Below are positions 7,124-9,915 of a DNA stretch of 9,915 nucleotides, in pieces. The notes beneath the pieces are model-generated. The model saw nothing but the letters and a program-made list of their open reading frames with translations. It did not search any database and was not told the DNA's origin. The first letter of the stretch is position 1; each line of letters opens with the position of its first letter. The DNA comes from CAKZML01 sp041571575 (GTDB taxonomy: Bacteria; Pseudomonadota; Gammaproteobacteria; Steroidobacterales; BM003), in contig JBFFTZ010000072.1 of NCBI GenBank assembly GCA_041571575.1, forward strand, positions 1 to 9,915. The letters are read 5' to 3'. The translations under genes and the position numbers were made by a program.

Positions 7124-8392
7124 ATGCACTTGCGAGGTTTGCTCTTTCTGACAGCGGCTCTATGGAGCGTGGCCGGTTTCGCCGCTGGAGATTACGCACA
7201 GTCCCGGGCAAAGATGGTGGAAGCCTATCAGTCAGGCAACTACGTCCTCATGCGCCAATTCGCCGGCGATGCATTGGCGGCCCGACCCGGCTTTCCCGGC
7301 GGACTGTTTAACCTGGCCCTGGCCCAGGCAATGGACAAGGACCCGGCGGCCGCCCTGGCCACCTTGAATCGCCTGGCAGCCATGCAGGTTGATTTTGCTG
7401 CCGATGGAATGGAGGAATTCTCCGCCCTTGCAGCACTGCCCGGGTGGCCCGACTACCTGCAACGGGTGCAGGACTTGCGCCAGCCCGTGGGCAAGCCCGC
7501 CAAGGCAGTCGAACTGACCCAGGGAGATTTCATCCCCGAGGGGATCGCCCTGGCCGACGATGGCACGGCCTACCTGGGCAGCATCCGACACGGCAGCCTC
7601 GTGCGCCTGACTAATGACAACTCCCCGGAGACTATTTCAACTCCCTCTCGCTCGGGGCACTGGAGTGTCATGGGCATCCACCTGGATACACAGGGACAAC
7701 TGTGGATGGCCAGCTCTGCACTGGCCCAGCTGGACGGGCTGGCGCCGGAGCAGGCGGGACAAAGCGGATTGTTTCGTCTGAATCCGGACAAGGGTCAGGT
7801 CACTCACCGGGCCGTGCTGCCGGCGGACGGGCGGGAGCACGTGTTGGGAGACCTTGCGATCGCGGATAACGGCCTGCTGTATACCACCGACAGCCTGACC
7901 GGCATGGTGTATGAATACCAACCCACATCCGGGAAATTTACAGCGCTGGTGGATGAGGGTGTTTTCCAGTCACCCCAGGGACTGGTGCTGGATGCGGCCC
8001 AAGAGAATCTCTATCTCGCGGATTACAACCACGGAATTTATCGCCTGGACCTGGATACCCGAAGGGTGGACAAGTTAATCGCGCCTGAGGTTGTCAGCCT
8101 GCATGGCGTGGACGGATTGTATCGACACGGCAAGGACTTGATCGCCATTCAAAACGGAATTCGACCACACCGGGTGGCCCGCTGGAGGTTGGATGAAAGC
8201 GGATTGAACATTCTTTCAGCAGAAATCCTGGCCATGAATCTGCCGGAGTTTGACGAACCCACCCTGGGCGCCATCCACCAGGATCGCTTCTACTTCGTCG
8301 CAAACAGCCACTGGAATCGCTTCGCACGGGATAACTCCCTGCCGGATAATTTACGCGGCCCGGTTATCCTGAGCCTCCCCTTGCAACCTTGA
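7124..8392 (+). CDS. Exported TPR plus SMP-30/NHL-like beta-propeller protein
   Basis: It has 422 residues. A Sec signal (MHLRGLLFLTAALWSVAGFA) probably ends at residues 20-21. A helical TPR-like segment follows (about 23-87; GNY, LAARPGFPGGLFNLALAQA, DPAAALATLNRLAAM). Residues about 130-420 carry repeated blades of the form PEGIALADDGTAYLGS (138-153): further copies start near VMGIHLDTQG, LGDLAIADNG, PQGLVLDAAQ, VDGLYRHGKD and LGAIHQDRFY, giving six and so a six-bladed propeller like SMP-30/gluconolactonase/NHL proteins. Glu139 occupies the place of the first metal-binding Glu of SMP-30; the other ligands I could not place, so lactonase activity is not claimed. The start ATG 7124 has a GGAG SD seven bases upstream (7113-7116). 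It is divergent from the peptidase operon and 74 bases upstream of the CopD-like gene. It is periplasmic or extracellular and may be a binding or scaffold protein instead of an enzyme. Confidence 0.85.
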   Translation: MHLRGLLFLTAALWSVAGFAAGDYAQSRAKMVEAYQSGNYVLMRQFAGDALAARPGFPGGLFNLALAQAMDKDPAAALATLNRLAAMQVDFAADGMEEFSALAALPGWPDYLQRVQDLRQPVGKPAKAVELTQGDFIPEGIALADDGTAYLGSIRHGSLVRLTNDNSPETISTPSRSGHWSVMGIHLDTQGQLWMASSALAQLDGLAPEQAGQSGLFRLNPDKGQVTHRAVLPADGREHVLGDLAIADNGLLYTTDSLTGMVYEYQPTSGKFTALVDEGVFQSPQGLVLDAAQENLYLADYNHGIYRLDLDTRRVDKLIAPEVVSLHGVDGLYRHGKDLIAIQNGIRPHRVARWRLDESGLNILSAEILAMNLPEFDEPTLGAIHQDRFYFVANSHWNRFARDNSLPDNLRGPVILSLPLQP

Positions 8393-8466
8393 CGTGTCGG
8401 GCCGGGACAAGGGATGTAGTATCTGTGGTCCGGTCCCATTAACCCACCCTGTATCGAGACCAAATC

Positions 8467-8943
8467 ATGCTCTACGGAATTTTGAAAACCGCCCACCTGC
8501 TGTCCATCATCCTCTGGATTGGCGGCATGATTTTCAGTCGTTATTTCCTGGGGCCCGCAGCGGCGAAACTCGAGCCCCAGACCCGGGCAACCCTGATGCA
8601 GGACACCCTGGGACGCTTCTTTCGGATGGTTTCATACGCTGTTGCGATAGCACTGATCTCGGGCATCTGGATGACAGGCCGGGTGGCCAAGATGGCAATC
8701 GTGGCGGGCACCAATTTCTCCCTGCCCCTTCCCTGGGTGGCCATGATGGGCCTGGGATTCATCATGGCCGGCTTCTTCTTGCTGATCCGCTACTCGCTGT
8801 ACACCAAGCTGGTCAAACAGGTGGCTGCCTCTGACTGGCAAGGCGCAGACAACTCCCTGCTCACGCTCCGCAACTGGGTAGGAGCCAACCTGGTCATTGG
8901 CCTGTTGATTTTGCTGGCAATGGGAGTTGGCCCGTACCTCTAG
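8467..8943 (+). CDS. Four-helix CopD-like integral membrane protein
   Basis: It has 158 residues with four predicted membrane helices at about 3-23, 50-70, 88-110 and 135-155. The N-terminal pattern of His10 then Trp17 and Gly19-Gly20 (KTAHLLSIILWIGGMIFSRY) is typical of CopD-family and related small membrane proteins, sometimes linked to copper or haem. Further conserved-looking residues are Arg50 and Arg53, and the RNWVGANLVIGLLILL last helix. Metal transport is not shown by the sequence, and His10 is one of few candidate ligands. The start ATG 8467 has only a weak GAG at 8456-8458. It lies 74 bases after the propeller gene on the same strand, so it may be co-transcribed or have its own promoter. 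It is convergent with the next gene, 12 bases between stops. Confidence 0.8.
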   Translation: MLYGILKTAHLLSIILWIGGMIFSRYFLGPAAAKLEPQTRATLMQDTLGRFFRMVSYAVAIALISGIWMTGRVAKMAIVAGTNFSLPLPWVAMMGLGFIMAGFFLLIRYSLYTKLVKQVAASDWQGADNSLLTLRNWVGANLVIGLLILLAMGVGPYL

Positions 8944-8955
8944 GCCGCCTTCGCG

Positions 8956-9870
8956 TCAGGAATTTTTACCCGCCTGGGCCTTTAGCGCTTTCTTGCGGGC
9001 CTTTTCCTCGCGCTTTTTCTGTTTTTTCTCGCGGGTCTTGGGGTCCTTGGACAACTCTTCCATGGTTTTCAGGATGTCCACTTCACCCGCTTCCAGTAAC
9101 TCGCCAAAACTGCGCCGGCACACCGTCCAGGTCGCGCCGATTACCGCCAGGTAGATAACGGACATCACGCCCACATAGCTGAGCTGATCAGCCAGGTCGG
9201 TAATCCATTCCGGAATACGGATTCCAAAAACCGAATTCAGGATCCGAGTGAGGATAGGACCGACGATGCCGATTTGCAGCAGGATCAGAGTGGTCACGTA
9301 CACCATGATACGAAACACCAGCAAGCGCACCGCCAGGTTCCATAGACCCTTCGTCCAGTTACTGCTGAAGCACAACGCGGCCACCGCGATGGTCATGGCC
9401 GCCGCCACCCCTAGCTGGTTGACGAACATCACCAGCACGTCACCGAAAGCCAGCCCGCTTCCGCCCAGTCGCGCCACCACCTGGCTAATCAGGAACTCCA
9501 GCAAGAGCAGTCCCAGGGGCATCGCCAGGGAGGCGGCCAGCCAGGGGAAATCCTCCTCTTTTACGCCCTCGCGAACATTCTTGCCGATAAACAAGTAGCG
9601 ACGAATCACGACGGCAAAGACCAGGCCCAGCACTGCCGCGGGCCAGTGTATGAACTGGGTCAGCGCTAACCCGGGGAGCAAGCCGGTGATCAATTCCCCT
9701 GCCGCGATGGCAAACACCGCCAGGGCCATGATGCGGGTTCGCGGCGGACTGCCGTACACCTCGTCAAGGCGATCATCATCGGGGTTGGCATTGAAGGCCT
9801 GTCGCACAGCGGGGCCCATGTCGGCAAACCCTTCCATGGCAATCCCGGCCAGGTGCCTGATGTTATACAT
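8956..9870 (-). CDS. Polytopic membrane protein of unknown function with basic C-terminal tail
   Basis: I do not recognise this protein. It has 304 residues. A soluble N-terminus (1-44) contains an acidic stretch, NPDDDRLDEVYG. About six membrane helices follow (roughly 46-66, 74-92, 109-133, 141-168, 181-206 and 231-252). There is then a short helix with FGELLEAGEVDILKTMEELSKD, and finally a tail from about 277 to 304 made largely of Lys, Arg, Glu and Ala, likely cytoplasmic and possibly coiled-coil or nucleic-acid/lipid contacting. No catalytic motif, Walker box or substrate-binding signature is visible. The start ATG 9870 has a GGGGA SD nine bases upstream (9880-9884); an in-frame stop lies two codons upstream, fixing the N-terminus at this ATG or downstream. 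It is convergent with the CopD-like gene, and the next gene upstream is outside the window. Confidence 0.85.
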   Translation of the reverse strand: MYNIRHLAGIAMEGFADMGPAVRQAFNANPDDDRLDEVYGSPPRTRIMALAVFAIAAGELITGLLPGLALTQFIHWPAAVLGLVFAVVIRRYLFIGKNVREGVKEEDFPWLAASLAMPLGLLLLEFLISQVVARLGGSGLAFGDVLVMFVNQLGVAAAMTIAVAALCFSSNWTKGLWNLAVRLLVFRIMVYVTTLILLQIGIVGPILTRILNSVFGIRIPEWITDLADQLSYVGVMSVIYLAVIGATWTVCRRSFGELLEAGEVDILKTMEELSKDPKTREKKQKKREEKARKKALKAQAGKNS

Positions 9871-9915
9871 GCCAGATCATCCCCGGGTGCCCAGAAATTT
9901 TGCGAAGGGAATCAT

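Noticed and set aside
8399..8437. Possible hairpin GGGCCGGGAC / GTCCGGTCCC after the propeller gene, considered as a terminator
   Set aside because: The stem needs two bulges, the loop is about 19 bases, and no T-run follows, so it does not look like an intrinsic terminator.
8944..8955. Terminator between the convergent CopD-like and 304-residue genes
   Set aside because: Only 12 bases separate the stops, and I see no stem-loop with a T-run on either strand there.
9877..9915. Twelve-codon frame ending in TGA at the right edge, possibly the 3' end of an upstream minus-strand gene
   Set aside because: Another frame also reads through to a TAA at the start of the next gene, so the short fragment cannot decide which, if either, is coding.

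Overview
This window reads as a GC-rich chromosomal segment of a gammaproteobacterium, probably a free-living marine or environmental one. The evidence is the gene families present (AcrAB-type RND efflux genes, a WHG-type TetR regulator, an M1 metallopeptidase paired with a DUF6702-like protein, a CopD-like membrane protein), E. coli-like promoters and Shine-Dalgarno (SD) sites, and dense packing of genes with short overlaps. The lineage is inferred from protein style only. I see no rRNA, tRNA, CRISPR array, insertion sequence, integrase or phage gene, and no gene-free stretch over 300 bases.

Left part (1-3890): an RND efflux module. A permease (cut by the left window edge) and its lipoprotein membrane fusion protein are co-transcribed leftward with a 4-base GTGA overlap. 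A TetR/AcrR regulator with a WHG-type C-terminal domain is divergent. Between them lies a compact bidirectional promoter holding two 17-bp near-palindromic operators, 21 bp apart and 15/17 identical. They cover the -35/-10 elements on both strands, so the regulator very likely represses the pump and itself. No outer-membrane channel gene is in the window.

Middle part (3892-6926): a leftward two-gene operon of a secreted M1-family zinc metallopeptidase (HEXXH-X18-E and GGMEY motifs) and a small exported DUF6702-like protein, again joined by a GTGA overlap. The peptidase promoter region carries a 10-base exact copy of one arm of the efflux operator.

Right part (6927-9915): a 197-base divergent intergenic region, then a rightward exported protein with a TPR-like N-terminus and an SMP-30/NHL-like beta-propeller, then a four-helix CopD-like membrane protein. 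A convergent, unrecognised polytopic membrane protein with a lysine/arginine-rich tail follows on the minus strand.

I found no clearly new multi-gene system. The best-supported non-routine signals are the dual-operator bidirectional promoter with an apparently leaderless regulator mRNA, and the possible extension of that regulator to the peptidase operon.
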